Assembly: GCA_030849075.1 (NCBI GenBank) | Contig: JASAOO010003299.1 | Coordinates: forward strand, 1 to 38,120 | DNA: 38,120 bases | From: Zelonia costaricensis | Lineage: Eukaryota > Euglenozoa > Kinetoplastea > Trypanosomatida > Trypanosomatidae | Direction: 5' to 3' | Shown: positions 1 to 9,870 of the stretch, in pieces | Layout: every line of letters begins with the position of its first letter | Numbering within the stretch: position 1 is the first letter of the stretch | The notes under the pieces: generated by a model | Database searches by the model: none | What the model saw: the letters and a program-made list of their open reading frames with translations, nothing else | Told to the model about the DNA's origin: nothing | Program-made: the position numbers and the translations under genes

Positions 1-80
1 TGCGCATCGTGCTGCCGGCGGAGCTCGCGAAGCACGCCATGGCGGAGGGCACGAAGGCCGTCTCGAACTCGTCCCGTTAG
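1..80 (+). CDS. Histone H2B, C-terminal end (partial)
   Basis: The reading frame starting at base 3 encodes 25 residues and ends with TAG at 78-80. It reads RIVLPAELAKHAMAEGTKAV and then a short Ser/Asn/Arg tail. The LP-x-ELAKHA-x-x-EGTKAV pattern is the C-terminal alpha-helix of histone H2B, which packs on the nucleosome face. Only this last part of a roughly 110-residue protein lies in the window. Trypanosomatids carry canonical H2B and a variant H2B; the fragment cannot fully separate them, but it looks canonical. The gene points the same way as everything downstream. Confidence 0.88.
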   Translation, partial: RIVLPAELAKHAMAEGTKAVSNSSR

Positions 81-1287
81 ATCCCCCTCCCCCCTCCCCC
101 CGTGATGAGGGAGCGTGTGCGAGCTGTGTGCTGTGCGGTGCATTTTCCGTGCTGAGCTCCTGCTTTTTGGGAGCGTCGTGTGTGCCGGTCGCAGTGGTTG
201 TGGAGGAGATGCGTGTGTTACCCCCGAAGGGGGGGGAGGATAGAGCAGGTCTTCACCGCCCGGATCTCTTCCTCCCATGCCTCCCTGCCACGTCGCCCAC
301 GACCACGGCCTTGCTGCGTCACACGTCGGCATCGCACACGCACGTTGCCAACACCAACGCCAACACCTCCCTCCCTCCCCCTGCCCCCATTCTCTTTCAT
401 AGACAGACCTTCTCTTCGTCTCTTTCTCGATTTTCTCTTCGCTCCTCCCCCCTGCGGCTTGACAGAAATTTCGTTTCGGCGTCGCGTGTCTCCACGACGC
501 GTGCGGGAGGGTGACCTCCTCCGCCCCTCCCCCCTCCTCCTCGGCCCTTCCCTCTCTCCGTGAAGGTGACGATTGCGTCCGCTGACGGGCCCGGGCGGCG
601 GGCTCTGTCTTGCTCACAGCAGCAGTAGAGGCGGACGCTGCTGATGTAGATGCCGGCGCGGGTGCACCTGCACGGAAGGCGCGGCCGTGGACATCGATGA
701 CAGCCCAGCTTCAGAAAGACAGCTCAGGGAATCCCGTAAGAGGGCCCTCGTGCGACCCCGACCTCCCCGAACCTCGCCCTCTCTCGCGGACTTCCACGTC
801 CGTGCGCCGCGCACGAGCAAATCGCTTGGTGCGGCCTCATGAACCCACGCAGCGAGAAACTCCGCGGTGCTTCCTGTGTGTGCACCTACAACCCCCCAAC
901 ACGCACTCCACCCCTCTCTCATCCTCGTCCTTGCCCCCACCCCCTCCTCCTCCGTCTTCGTCCGTCCGGCTACTGCCTGTGCGTGCACCTCCGCCACAGC
1001 TTTCGCTTGTTGTAGCGGTTGCCGCCCCGCACGCCTCTCTTCCCCCCACCCCCCTCCTCATCCACCACCCTCGTGTCTCGTGCCCCTCACTTGCTGCATC
1101 TCCATAACCGCATCGCTTGTCTCCTCTTCGTAGCTGTGTCCCTCCAAGAATTCACTCGTCTTCCTCCCCCCGCCTTGCACCCTCTTTGCCAACGTAGATG
1201 GACGCGCACGGTAGGCTGGCCTAGCCCTCCATAGAGCCACCGCCTCTCTCTCTCCCCCACTCACGCTGATTGTGTGTGTGTGCGTGC
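81..1287 (+). other. Intergenic spacer after histone H2B
   Basis: This spacer holds the H2B 3' UTR and the processing region of the next gene. I see several C/T-rich tracts (about 370-450, 510-560, 900-960 and 1030-1080) and a CT tract at about 1241-1262 next to the probable splice acceptor of the next gene. The open frames here translate to Pro/Ser/Arg-rich noise and have no recognisable domain. No RNA gene was recognised. Confidence 0.6.
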
Positions 1288-1289
1288 AG
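1241..1289 (+). promoter_or_regulatory. Predicted trans-splice acceptor of the TMEM94-like gene
   Basis: A CT tract (about 1241-1262) and a TG run lead to an AG at 1288-1289. From there to the ATG at 1401 there is no other ATG, so a spliced leader added here would make 1401 the first start codon. A second, stronger pyrimidine tract (1321-1351) follows, but its first AG is 1405-1406, inside codon 2. Confidence 0.5.
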
Positions 1290-1400
1290 CGCACACCTCC
1301 GTACGCATCGCGGTCGCACGTTTTCTTTTCTCTTTCCTTTCCCCCTCCCCCAACACCCATCACCGCCTTCACCACCCCCACCACGGACGTCATCCGCTCC

Positions 1401-4400
1401 ATGAAGGGGCATCACATCACCGTCGAGACCCTCGAGGTGAGCGGGGAGCGGGCCGCCGTGCCCCCGCCGCCGGCGCGGGTGCACGTGCTCGTGCCGTCCT
1501 TGCAGAACGCCAGCGGCAGTGGCAGTGGATCGGCGGAGCCCCTGGCCGGGGCCCCGTCCCTGTCGTGCTCCGCCTCTCTGCCCAGCTCCACGTACAACTT
1601 CGCCGCGGCCTCGCCGATCTCGCAGGAGCCCGGCACTGGAGGGGTGCTGCGCACTGACGTGTACACACCCAGCAGCACCTACGAGGCGACCGTGTGCACG
1701 GAGCTGCAGCGGCTGCTGGAGCACTGCGAGCTGGTGTGGACCACGACTATGCATCTGCCTCGTGTGCTCCTGCGCAGCGTCGTGCTGGACCAGAACTACG
1801 CCATCGCCGTGACGTGCGTCATGCTGATCATCTCGTGCGTCCTCTACCCAATGCTGCAGACGATTTTGTGCACGATCCTCTTCTTCTTCCTCTACGGGCT
1901 CTGCGTGCTGCTGCAGGCCTACCACTTCTGGGCCCGCGTGACGGAGATGAAGTACCGCACCGCGTCCGTCACGGGCGACGTGCTCATCCGGTGGTGGCGC
2001 CGCGTGCAGGAGATGCCGCTGCGCCGCTGCCAGACCGCCGAGGAGCGGCGGCGCGTCTTCGTCGAGTCCTTCGCGCACCTGCCGGCCTCGGCGTTCCGCA
2101 TGGTCGCCGTCGTGGACGAGCGCACCGACCGGCTGAAGCACATCCACAAAAGCCTGATGGTCAAGATGTCGAAACGGCTCGACGAGGCAACGCTGAAGGT
2201 GCGCTCGTACCTCGAGCCGGCCAGCCTGTGCAAGCTCGTCGATGTCATGCGCATCACCCTTGAGTGCGACGCTATTGTGCTGCGCCCTCTCACGGACCGC
2301 GCCCGGCCGCCGCGGCTGCCGAACCTGCTCCTGTCGAACAAGCCCTTTGTGGAGGACGAGGACACGACGGACACGAGCGACCACGAGCACGAGTCGCGCA
2401 CCGCGCTGGGCGGCGGCAACACCATCTCTGTCTCGCACCACATGGAGCACTACGTCCACCGCGTCTTCCTGCTCGTGTGGGCGGCCGTCATTCTGCTGGC
2501 AGCCCTCACGGGCGTCATGTTCTACTTCCTCGCCGCCGCGCCGCTGGGGGAGGGCGTCTTCCTGGACCCCGCCGTGGCAGCCCTCGGGCTGCTCCCACTC
2601 AACGCCATCGTGCTCAACCGCGTGCTGATCCTGTACGCGAACGTGTACCTCGACAAACTCTTCCACTACATGGTCTCGCGCCGCTCGTACAGCCTCGAGG
2701 ACCGGCTGCCGCGCTTCTCGATGTGGTCGACGCTGCAGACGATGGCGCGGGTGGTGTGTCGCATGCCCCCGCCGCACGGGGGCCACAACCCGCTCGTCTT
2801 CTCAACCTCACTCGTCGACGTCTTCGGCATGGCCACGGTCGTGGCGATGCTGGACCAGACGGGCATCGTGACGGACATGGTGCTGCTGCCGAAGCAGGTC
2901 CTCCTCCTCAGGTCGGGCCCCCAGCAGCAGCAGCAGAGCTCCTCCAGCGAGGACAGCGAAGAGGAGGACACCGCGACGGCGTCGCCAACGGGGTGCTTCT
3001 CGCAGCGCAGTGAGCGGGACGCGCGGGAGCGGCGCCGCGACATGCGCAAGCAGATCAAGCGGAAGAAGTACCAGGAGCTGCGCTTCCTGGAGCTGCGGCT
3101 GACGCAGTCCACGAAGCAGGACCTCGCGGTGGAGTTTGCGGACGAGGAGAGGGCGCGGCGCAAGAACACGAGCCACCTCAACCCGCTCTGCCTCGCCATC
3201 CTCGTCCACGCGCTGGCGCGAGAGCCAACACAGCTGGCGACCTGGACAGAGCCGTTCCGCTTCTGCGACCGCTCGCTGCTCTGGGCCCGCGCCATGCACT
3301 GGATTCCACGTGCGTGCGGCTTCCACGACAGCGTCGCGCGCAACTTCCTCATTCTCGCTCGCATTTTTGTGATCGACACGGCGGCGCGCAGCGGGTACCG
3401 GGACACGTACCCGGAGCAGGCGTGCTCGTACCTGGTGGAGGGCAGCGACGGCGCCCTGCACCTCTTCACCATCGGCACGCCGTACCTCGTCTGCCGCCAC
3501 TCCACGACGCACTGGACCGGCAGCGCCATCGATGAGTTCGACGACCGCGACAAGGCAGAGGTGCTGTACATGGGCAAGCACCAGTGGGAGGAGGGCGCCA
3601 CGCTCGAGACGGTCGCGCTGTCGCACCGCATTCTGCCTGAGCGCTACCGCAGCCACGTCGCCACCCTCCCCCGCCACGCCAACCGCTACAGCGAGTTCTT
3701 CTTCCGCAACGGCGTCGAGGTGAACAGCGCGACGGCTCGGAAGGCGCAGGTGGAGCGGCGGTGGCGGCGGCAGCGCCGCGCGGCTGCCAGGGCCGCTCGA
3801 CTGCAGCCCGCGAGCAGCGCCGGTGGAGGCCCGCTATCCACCTCGTCGGACATGTGGCCACCCCACTCGCTGGCCCACACAGCCACCACGACGAGCAGCA
3901 GCACCGCGGAGGACCGAGAGATGCGCCGTGTGGGCGGCCGCAGGACCGGTGCCGCGGGCGCGGGGCAGCGGAGCCGGAGCAGCAGTAGCAGCAGCAGTGA
4001 GGCGAGCGCCATGAGTCCGCACAGCGACGGCGAGCGTGAGGAAGGCGAAGGGGCAGAGGAGGAGGGAGTGCACGAGCGGATGGTGGCAGCAGCGTCAGCT
4101 GCCTCGTCATCCGCGCTGCTCGAGGACGACTCGTGCGGGTGTGGCAGGCCACGGTGCCGCGTGCACACCTCCCGCAGCCGGCAGCGTCGCCGCTGTCAGT
4201 CCACGCCACCGGTGCGCAGCACGCGGCCGCCCAACGTCAAGCCACCGCGTAGCCACTCCCTCGGCGCCTCCCCGACGGACCTCGTCGGCGACATCGAGCA
4301 GGACGACTGCCTCACCGCCAGCACGTTTGTGCGGCTCATGGCGACCACCTCGCACACGTTTTTGGGTCTCATCGGCCTCCAGGACTCGGTGCGGCCCAAC

Positions 4401-6029
4401 GTACAGAGCACGATGAGCTTGCTCGATGAGGCCGGCGTGCGCTGCATGTACTTCTGCGCCGGCACGGAGCGCCAGACGAAGAGCTTCGGCGGCCGCGTTG
4501 GGCTGGAGACGGACTGGAACTGCTGCATCTCGCTGAAGGAGGACGCCGTTGCTCTCGACCCGCACAGCATCCGCGCGCAGCTGCCGTTCGGCATCAAGTC
4601 GATACGCAAACACATCCTGCATGTCGACCCCATCCCGCTGCAGGTCAGCCTCTTCTCCCACGCTCTCGGCGTCTCGAAGCGGGCGATGCTGTCGGTGCTG
4701 CAGGACAACCACGAAGTCGTCGTCGCCGTCGGGTCCGTCTTCAGCCACAGCAACGTGCGCAGCTTCGTGCAGGCCGACTTGTCCATCGGCGTGCTGCCCA
4801 CGCGACGCGGCACCAATGCGGACAAGGATGCGACTCTCAAGCACAGCCGCGTCGTGGAGCCGTCCGACTTCGCCGCGACGAACAGCCTCAACCGCGACAT
4901 CCCCCTCTACCGCAACGTGGCGGAGCTGATCGGCTGCAGCTGCTCCCTGCGCGCGCCACCGACGACGTCGATCCTGCCCATCGTCGCGATGATGGTGCGG
5001 CAGGCGCGGCTGCGGCTGAGCGGCATCGGGAACGGTGCCGAGTTCGTCATGCACGCGAACTTCTTCCTCGTCATGGTGAACTCGATCGCCCTCGTGGTGG
5101 GTGCGCCGCTGCTGCTGACGCCGTCTGTGACGGTGTTCGAGCTGTACGTGCTGATCCCGATCCTGGCACTGTGCTGCACGTACACGGCGTACGCTGGTAT
5201 GGACGTGATGCGGGTGATGCCGTCGCGGCACAACCACTTTGTGCGCCGCGCCATCTTCCGGCACAGCGCGGTGGTGTGGTGCCTGCGCTATCTCCCGTCG
5301 CTCGTCGCGCTGCTCGCCCTCGGCGTGACGGCGTCGACGACGCTGTGCAATGTCGGCGTGCTGGAGCTCATCACGATCGACGACGAGACGTGCCTGTCCT
5401 CCGCGCAGGGATACACGACCCTCACGCTGAACTACTGGCTGATGGTGCATGGCTGGACGCACATGAGTCGCCACCACCCCATCTCGCCGACCTTCTCGCT
5501 GAAGCTGGCCCACGGCCGCCGCTCCACGTACCTCTTCCGCTCCTTCCGCTGGGCTGCGGCCAGCTTTCTGGTCACGCTGCTGAGCATGGCCGTCGTCGTC
5601 ACGGACACGCCGACCGCCGCACTGCGGCACGCCTTCTTCCCGTCGGTGGCCCACTTCGTTGTCGCGCTGCTGTTCCCCGTGGCGATCCTCGGCCTCGACT
5701 GGCCCATCAAGCGGTGGCGGGAGCGGCGGTTCACCAATATGCAGAAGTTCCGCAAGTTGTCGTACGGCACGCGGCTGGGCATGCACTCGCCACGTGGCGA
5801 CTACGAGCCGGAGGGCATCACGTACACGCACGGCGCCACCAGCGGAGGCAGCCTCGGGGCGCAGGAGGACCACACGGAGCCGGTGCAGCGGGTAGGCGTC
5901 TTGAAGCGGATCAGCGAGTGGTTTTACCGCTTCAGCAGCATGCGAGGCGGCAAGCTGGAGCTGAACTGCGTCTGCTGCGACCACATCGGCGGCAACTACG
6001 CCACGTACCACACCACCGCCAACTTGTGA
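1401..6029 (+). CDS. TMEM94-like degenerate P-type ATPase, polytopic membrane protein
   Basis: A protein of 1542 residues that resembles animal TMEM94, an ER membrane protein related to P-type ATPases and reported to act in magnesium handling. Two hydrophobic segments lie at about 133-173, two at about 355-408, and a C-terminal group at about 1217-1440, giving roughly nine or ten membrane helices. The P-type phosphorylation motif DKTGTLT appears as DQTGIVT (D485), so the Asp is kept and the Lys is lost. Segment GLIGLQDSVRPN (from about 988) and GLETDWNC (1034-1041) match TMEM94-type blocks. The hinge motif GDGxND is replaced around 1107-1115. Low-complexity insertions occur at about 505-530 (poly-Gln, Ser, Glu) and 774-960 (Arg-, Ser- and Glu-rich). 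The first in-frame ATG was chosen. Transport activity is inference. Confidence 0.85.
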   Translation: MKGHHITVETLEVSGERAAVPPPPARVHVLVPSLQNASGSGSGSAEPLAGAPSLSCSASLPSSTYNFAAASPISQEPGTGGVLRTDVYTPSSTYEATVCTELQRLLEHCELVWTTTMHLPRVLLRSVVLDQNYAIAVTCVMLIISCVLYPMLQTILCTILFFFLYGLCVLLQAYHFWARVTEMKYRTASVTGDVLIRWWRRVQEMPLRRCQTAEERRRVFVESFAHLPASAFRMVAVVDERTDRLKHIHKSLMVKMSKRLDEATLKVRSYLEPASLCKLVDVMRITLECDAIVLRPLTDRARPPRLPNLLLSNKPFVEDEDTTDTSDHEHESRTALGGGNTISVSHHMEHYVHRVFLLVWAAVILLAALTGVMFYFLAAAPLGEGVFLDPAVAALGLLPLNAIVLNRVLILYANVYLDKLFHYMVSRRSYSLEDRLPRFSMWSTLQTMARVVCRMPPPHGGHNPLVFSTSLVDVFGMATVVAMLDQTGIVTDMVLLPKQVLLLRSGPQQQQQSSSSEDSEEEDTATASPTGCFSQRSERDARERRRDMRKQIKRKKYQELRFLELRLTQSTKQDLAVEFADEERARRKNTSHLNPLCLAILVHALAREPTQLATWTEPFRFCDRSLLWARAMHWIPRACGFHDSVARNFLILARIFVIDTAARSGYRDTYPEQACSYLVEGSDGALHLFTIGTPYLVCRHSTTHWTGSAIDEFDDRDKAEVLYMGKHQWEEGATLETVALSHRILPERYRSHVATLPRHANRYSEFFFRNGVEVNSATARKAQVERRWRRQRRAAARAARLQPASSAGGGPLSTSSDMWPPHSLAHTATTTSSSTAEDREMRRVGGRRTGAAGAGQRSRSSSSSSSEASAMSPHSDGEREEGEGAEEEGVHERMVAAASAASSSALLEDDSCGCGRPRCRVHTSRSRQRRRCQSTPPVRSTRPPNVKPPRSHSLGASPTDLVGDIEQDDCLTASTFVRLMATTSHTFLGLIGLQDSVRPNVQSTMSLLDEAGVRCMYFCAGTERQTKSFGGRVGLETDWNCCISLKEDAVALDPHSIRAQLPFGIKSIRKHILHVDPIPLQVSLFSHALGVSKRAMLSVLQDNHEVVVAVGSVFSHSNVRSFVQADLSIGVLPTRRGTNADKDATLKHSRVVEPSDFAATNSLNRDIPLYRNVAELIGCSCSLRAPPTTSILPIVAMMVRQARLRLSGIGNGAEFVMHANFFLVMVNSIALVVGAPLLLTPSVTVFELYVLIPILALCCTYTAYAGMDVMRVMPSRHNHFVRRAIFRHSAVVWCLRYLPSLVALLALGVTASTTLCNVGVLELITIDDETCLSSAQGYTTLTLNYWLMVHGWTHMSRHHPISPTFSLKLAHGRRSTYLFRSFRWAAASFLVTLLSMAVVVTDTPTAALRHAFFPSVAHFVVALLFPVAILGLDWPIKRWRERRFTNMQKFRKLSYGTRLGMHSPRGDYEPEGITYTHGATSGGSLGAQEDHTEPVQRVGVLKRISEWFYRFSSMRGGKLELNCVCCDHIGGNYATYHTTANL
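2922..2936 (+). repeat. (CAG)5 in coding sequence
   Basis: Five CAG codons give a short poly-Gln run, followed by Ser and acidic residues, in the cytosolic region just after the DQTG motif of the TMEM94-like protein. It is probably a length-variable linker. Confidence 0.9.
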
Positions 6030-6829
6030 GTGCGTGGTGGCGCGTGTGCGCGCGTGTGTGTGGAGCTGTCCTCCGTCTCCGCCACCGTTTTCCTTTTTTT
6101 CCCTTTTCTTTGCTTTGCCCTCCTTCAAGTTGCACGATGACGTCATTTCAACGTGAGGTCGCCGAGAAGGAAGCGTCCGGCTAACATCACCCACCCCCTC
6201 TCTCACGAAACACACACTTACACACACAAGCGAGTGCACCAGCTTGCTGGTCGAGGCCCCCTCCCCCCCCCCTCCCTCCCTCCCCCACTTCTCCCTGGTG
6301 CAATGCGCACACCGGGGCGACGAGGATCGAGCACCGTGCGCATCCCCCGTGCTTATCAGGGATGGCGTAGTGGGCGACTTGTACTCCAGTCGAAGCGCAT
6401 TCCCGCACACACGTGTGGGCGGAGTTTCTCCGCCGCCGCTGTGGACGGCGGATGCCGTGCACTGCTGCAAGGCTGTCCGTGCACCCTTGCCGTCGCTGCT
6501 ACACCGCACAGGCCGCTGCGTGTGTTCGAGTGCGGCTCGGCCTGCTCCCCCCCCCCCCCTTCTGCCACACCCTATCACTGGCCTGCCTGTGCTCCCTCCT
6601 TCGCTCTTCTTCCTCTGTGTGTCCGCTACGATGATCCATGATCCCTTCCCTCTCCTCCCCCCGCCCCCCTCACACACACCGCCATGGGTCGTCCTGCACT
6701 GAACGTGCTGTGCCCGCGTCGATCTCCATCCCACTCAGGAGCACCCTTGACCACGCACGCTCTGACGCCCCGAGCGCCACTTACCGCGTCACTCACGCTC
6801 TCTCCCTCACTCCTTCATTCTCGCACCTC
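6030..6829 (+). other. Intergenic spacer between TMEM94-like and TTC27-like genes
   Basis: The 3' UTR begins with a GT/GC-rich stretch just after the stop, then a T-rich tract (about 6085-6125). A 10-bp palindrome ATGACGTCAT lies at 6137-6146. Homopolymer C runs occur at about 6258-6270 and 6546-6560. Clear pyrimidine tracts at 6640-6670 and 6795-6828 lead into the next gene's splice acceptor. No coding or RNA gene is recognised. Confidence 0.6.
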
Positions 6830-6831
6830 AG
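6795..6831 (+). promoter_or_regulatory. Predicted trans-splice acceptor of the TTC27-like gene
   Basis: A pyrimidine-rich tract ends in CTCAG with AG at 6830-6831. This would leave a 5' UTR of about 102 nt and make the ATG at 6934 the first start codon. Confidence 0.5.
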
Positions 6832-6933
6832 CGGATACCATCGTGCTGCTGCTCTTCGTGTGTGTGGCGCATCCCAGACTCGACCCCCGGCGAACTCCCC
6901 ATCCCTCCTCACCCTTCACACTGCGGCTTCGCC

Positions 6934-9870
6934 ATGTCTGAGATGGAGCTGCTGCTGTCTCTGCCCTCCCCTCTGGAGGGCATGGCGCGGCATGTGGTGC
7001 GCGGCACCCTCCAGCTCTCGCTCGAGGAGGCCAGCCAGCTTGCCAGTCGCTACTACGCGGCGGTGGAGCTGCACCTGCACAGCAGCCCCGCAACGCACGC
7101 CAGCGACGACGCAGAGATGGAGCAGGGCGACAACGCCGTTGCGCGGGCTCTTGCCTTCGCCCTGCGCCTGTACAACGCGGAGAACTTCGCCGGCGAGCTG
7201 ACGCAGGCGGAGCGGGAGCGCTACGGGGCGGTGCTGCAGCACTTCGGCGGGGTCGTGGCGAAGGGCTATGAGGGCCCCGCCGAGGAGGAGGCGGAGGAGG
7301 GGGAGGCTGCAGCGGCGACATCCTCCGCGGCGTCTGCGCCTCAGGCCTCGACCACCAGCCTCACGGCGGCGGAGCGGGAGCGGCTGCAGGACCTGTACCT
7401 GCAGCGCCTCCTCACCACCGACGGCGAGATGCCGGTGCCCGTCATGCGGCTGCCGGGCCTGCTGCTCTGCATCGTCGGCCTCGCCAAGGCCGAGCTGGAG
7501 CCCGGCACGCCGCTGTTCCCGCCCACCTCGCTGTGGCGCCTGCGGGCCTTCTTCCGCTTCCAGCTGAGTCTCCTGCACCGATCCAATACCATCTTCCTTG
7601 CCCTCGCCGACTGCGTCGACGCGGTGTTGCGGCTGCCGGAGGAGGAGCAGACCGTCGAGATGCTGCTCGAGGTGGGCCACGTGCAGAGCTACTACCACCG
7701 CCGCGACCTCGCCAAGGAGACCTTCGACCGCGCGCTGCGGAAGAGCGGGCTGCGCGTCGAGGAGACGTCCATGATGGGCGTGCGCACCCGCTGGCAGCAG
7801 CACCAGCTCGTGCAGATGGTCGTGAACGCCACGAGCGCGCGGCCGCTGCCGGCCGCGTCGACGGCGGAGGAGCAACCCAAGACCGTCATGGCGGAGAAGG
7901 ACGGGCACGACCTGCTCGATCGGCCGCGCGAGACGGCGGAGTCGGCGCAGCAGCCCCTCACCCCGCTGCACCCGGAGGACAAGGCGATTGTGCTCGCCCT
8001 CTGCATGGACATCCGCAATCACAACCCCGACAACGGTCTGACGCAGCACCACATGATGACGTACATTGAACGCCTCCTCGCCGACCCGGCGCTGTCACCC
8101 TTCATGGTGCGCTGCCAGACGCTGCTGATGCGGGCCCGACTCGAGGCCCGGCGCAACCGCGTGCAGGAGCGCGCCTTCATGCAGCTGACGGAGCTGGTGG
8201 ACCAGTACTCGGCCCGCCGCGACCCGACCCACGAGACCTTCAGCCGCACCGGCGGCGAGTACTTCTACAGCGTCGCCTACCCGCCCGTGTGGACACTGAA
8301 GCGCGAGTACGCAGACTTCTGCTTCGAGGAGACGCTCTACAAGACGGCGCTGGACGTGTACGAGCAGGTGCTGGACTGGGAGCGCATCATCGAGTGCTGC
8401 AAGAGGCTGGACAAGCGCCGCCGCGCTGAGAGCCTGGCGCGCGAGCTGCTCGAGAAGGACCCGGAGAACCCGATGCTGTGGGTGGCCCTCGGCGAGGCAA
8501 CCCGCACCGACGCGTACTTGTGGAAGGCGTGGGAGCTGTGCGGGCACAAGATGGCAGCCCCGATGCGCGCCCTAGCGCGGCTGGCACTGGAGCGGGAGCA
8601 CTTCGACAAGGTCGTCGAGTACTTCGACGAGGCCGTCCGCATCAACCCCGTCTTTGGGGGCGACTGGTTCACCCTTGGGTACGCCTCCTTGCGCCTCAAG
8701 AAGTTCGAGCGCAGCGGTGAGGCCTTCACGCGGGTGTGCCAGATTGATCCAAACGACGCCTTCGGCTGGAACAACCTGGCCTCGATCATGCTGCGGGAGC
8801 GCAAGCTGCGCCCCGCCTTCAACGCCATGAGCCAGGCGATCCGCAACAACCGCCGCGACTGGCGGATGTGGCAGAACTACTTCCGCATCGGGTGCGAGCT
8901 CAAGGAGGTGACGGAGACGACGAACTCGCTCGGCATTGCCCTCGATATCGCGAAGCGGCAGATCCACCTCGAGCGCGGCACGCTGGAGCTCTTCGTCAGC
9001 AACACGATCGCCTACCTGAAGGGGGAGATACACGGCAGCTCCGTCGATGCCGGCGAGGCGGCGGGGGCGAAGGCGGACGCGCTCGTGTACCGCAGCCTCG
9101 GCATCTTGCCAGACGAGAACGACGTGCATCATGCCCCGGTCGCCCAGACGATCGCGGCGGCGGCGCTGGATGGAGAGGAGGAGGAGGGTGCCGTGGCGGA
9201 GCTCACCGATCTCCTCCCCTTCGGCGCGGAGGTGGAGCTGCCGTCGTCGGTGACGGGTGGCGCGACGGCGCAGGCGTCGGCGGATCGGGAGGTTGTGCTG
9301 GAGGGCATCCGGCGGCGCCATGCGGAGCGGGTGCGCGCGCTCTTCCAACGCATTCTCGAGCTCTTCGTCAGCGACCCCGACATCTACGCCTGCGCCGCGA
9401 AGCTGATGCACTTCCTAGACGGCCCGGTCGCCTCCTTCCGCTACCGCCAGAAGGAGCTGCGGGCGTGCCAGCAGAAGGACCAGTGGAACCGCAACGAGGC
9501 GCTGTTCGGGCGCACCGTCGAGTCGCTGGAGGGTATGGCTGCGGACCTCTCCGACGCGCTGGCCGAGGCCCAGGAGGGGGGCGGCGCGGCAACCACCGCA
9601 GCACCGTCCGCGCCCTACACGCAGACGACCAGCGGGGAGGGGGCGAGCGCGGCTCTTGCCACGACTGCGCCGCCTGCCTCGGCCCCCCTCACGGGTGAGG
9701 CGCTGCAGCAGACCATCTTGGACGGCTACAAGGAGCTGCAGGCCAACATCAAGGGCGCCCTGGACGCAGCGGAGGAGCACCTGGAGGAGCACGCGACGTA
9801 CAAGCAGCTGCGTGCTCTGCTCACTCGCGTGCGCCAGGGCGTGCAGGAGGCGAAGGCCGCTTTTCTCTGA
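6934..9870 (+). CDS. TTC27/Emw1-type tetratricopeptide repeat protein
   Basis: A 978-residue protein. Its C-terminal half carries TPR-type helical repeats from about residue 445 to 690. These include WVALGEATRTDAYLWKAWEL, a repeat with GGDWFTLGYASLRLKKFERS, and GWNNLASIMLRERK followed by DWRMWQNYF. This block, with its WNNL signature and the trailing Trp-x-x-W-x-N-Y segment, matches the TTC27 family (yeast Emw1), which has been linked to rRNA processing and ribosome production. The N-terminal half is helical and hydrophobic, like the family. Acidic and Ala-rich inserts lie at about 117-145, and a low-complexity stretch near 885-930 precedes a helical C-terminus. No ATG lies in frame upstream. 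It sits directly before the rRNA-modifying NAT10 homologue; co-transcription implies no shared function here. The exact role is inferred from the family. Confidence 0.85.
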   Translation: MSEMELLLSLPSPLEGMARHVVRGTLQLSLEEASQLASRYYAAVELHLHSSPATHASDDAEMEQGDNAVARALAFALRLYNAENFAGELTQAERERYGAVLQHFGGVVAKGYEGPAEEEAEEGEAAAATSSAASAPQASTTSLTAAERERLQDLYLQRLLTTDGEMPVPVMRLPGLLLCIVGLAKAELEPGTPLFPPTSLWRLRAFFRFQLSLLHRSNTIFLALADCVDAVLRLPEEEQTVEMLLEVGHVQSYYHRRDLAKETFDRALRKSGLRVEETSMMGVRTRWQQHQLVQMVVNATSARPLPAASTAEEQPKTVMAEKDGHDLLDRPRETAESAQQPLTPLHPEDKAIVLALCMDIRNHNPDNGLTQHHMMTYIERLLADPALSPFMVRCQTLLMRARLEARRNRVQERAFMQLTELVDQYSARRDPTHETFSRTGGEYFYSVAYPPVWTLKREYADFCFEETLYKTALDVYEQVLDWERIIECCKRLDKRRRAESLARELLEKDPENPMLWVALGEATRTDAYLWKAWELCGHKMAAPMRALARLALEREHFDKVVEYFDEAVRINPVFGGDWFTLGYASLRLKKFERSGEAFTRVCQIDPNDAFGWNNLASIMLRERKLRPAFNAMSQAIRNNRRDWRMWQNYFRIGCELKEVTETTNSLGIALDIAKRQIHLERGTLELFVSNTIAYLKGEIHGSSVDAGEAAGAKADALVYRSLGILPDENDVHHAPVAQTIAAAALDGEEEEGAVAELTDLLPFGAEVELPSSVTGGATAQASADREVVLEGIRRRHAERVRALFQRILELFVSDPDIYACAAKLMHFLDGPVASFRYRQKELRACQQKDQWNRNEALFGRTVESLEGMAADLSDALAEAQEGGGAATTAAPSAPYTQTTSGEGASAALATTAPPASAPLTGEALQQTILDGYKELQANIKGALDAAEEHLEEHATYKQLRALLTRVRQGVQEAKAAFL

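Noticed and set aside
101..153. Possible C/D snoRNA (GTGATGA at about 101, CTGA at about 150)
   Set aside because: There is no closing terminal stem, spacing is short, and the site lies just after the H2B stop. A chance match is likely.
1221..2786. Minus-strand open frame of 521 codons opposite the TMEM94-like gene
   Set aside because: It is a shadow of GC-rich coding sequence, with Arg/His/Val-rich text and no domain. All convincing genes here are on the + strand.
6137..6146. ATGACGTCAT palindrome resembling a CRE/ATF site
   Set aside because: Trypanosomatid genes are not known to use such promoter elements for protein-coding genes. A 10-bp palindrome can arise by chance.
4107..6734. Minus-strand open frame of 875 codons
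   Set aside because: It overlaps the well-supported TMEM94-like gene and its spacer. The composition is typical of an antisense shadow.
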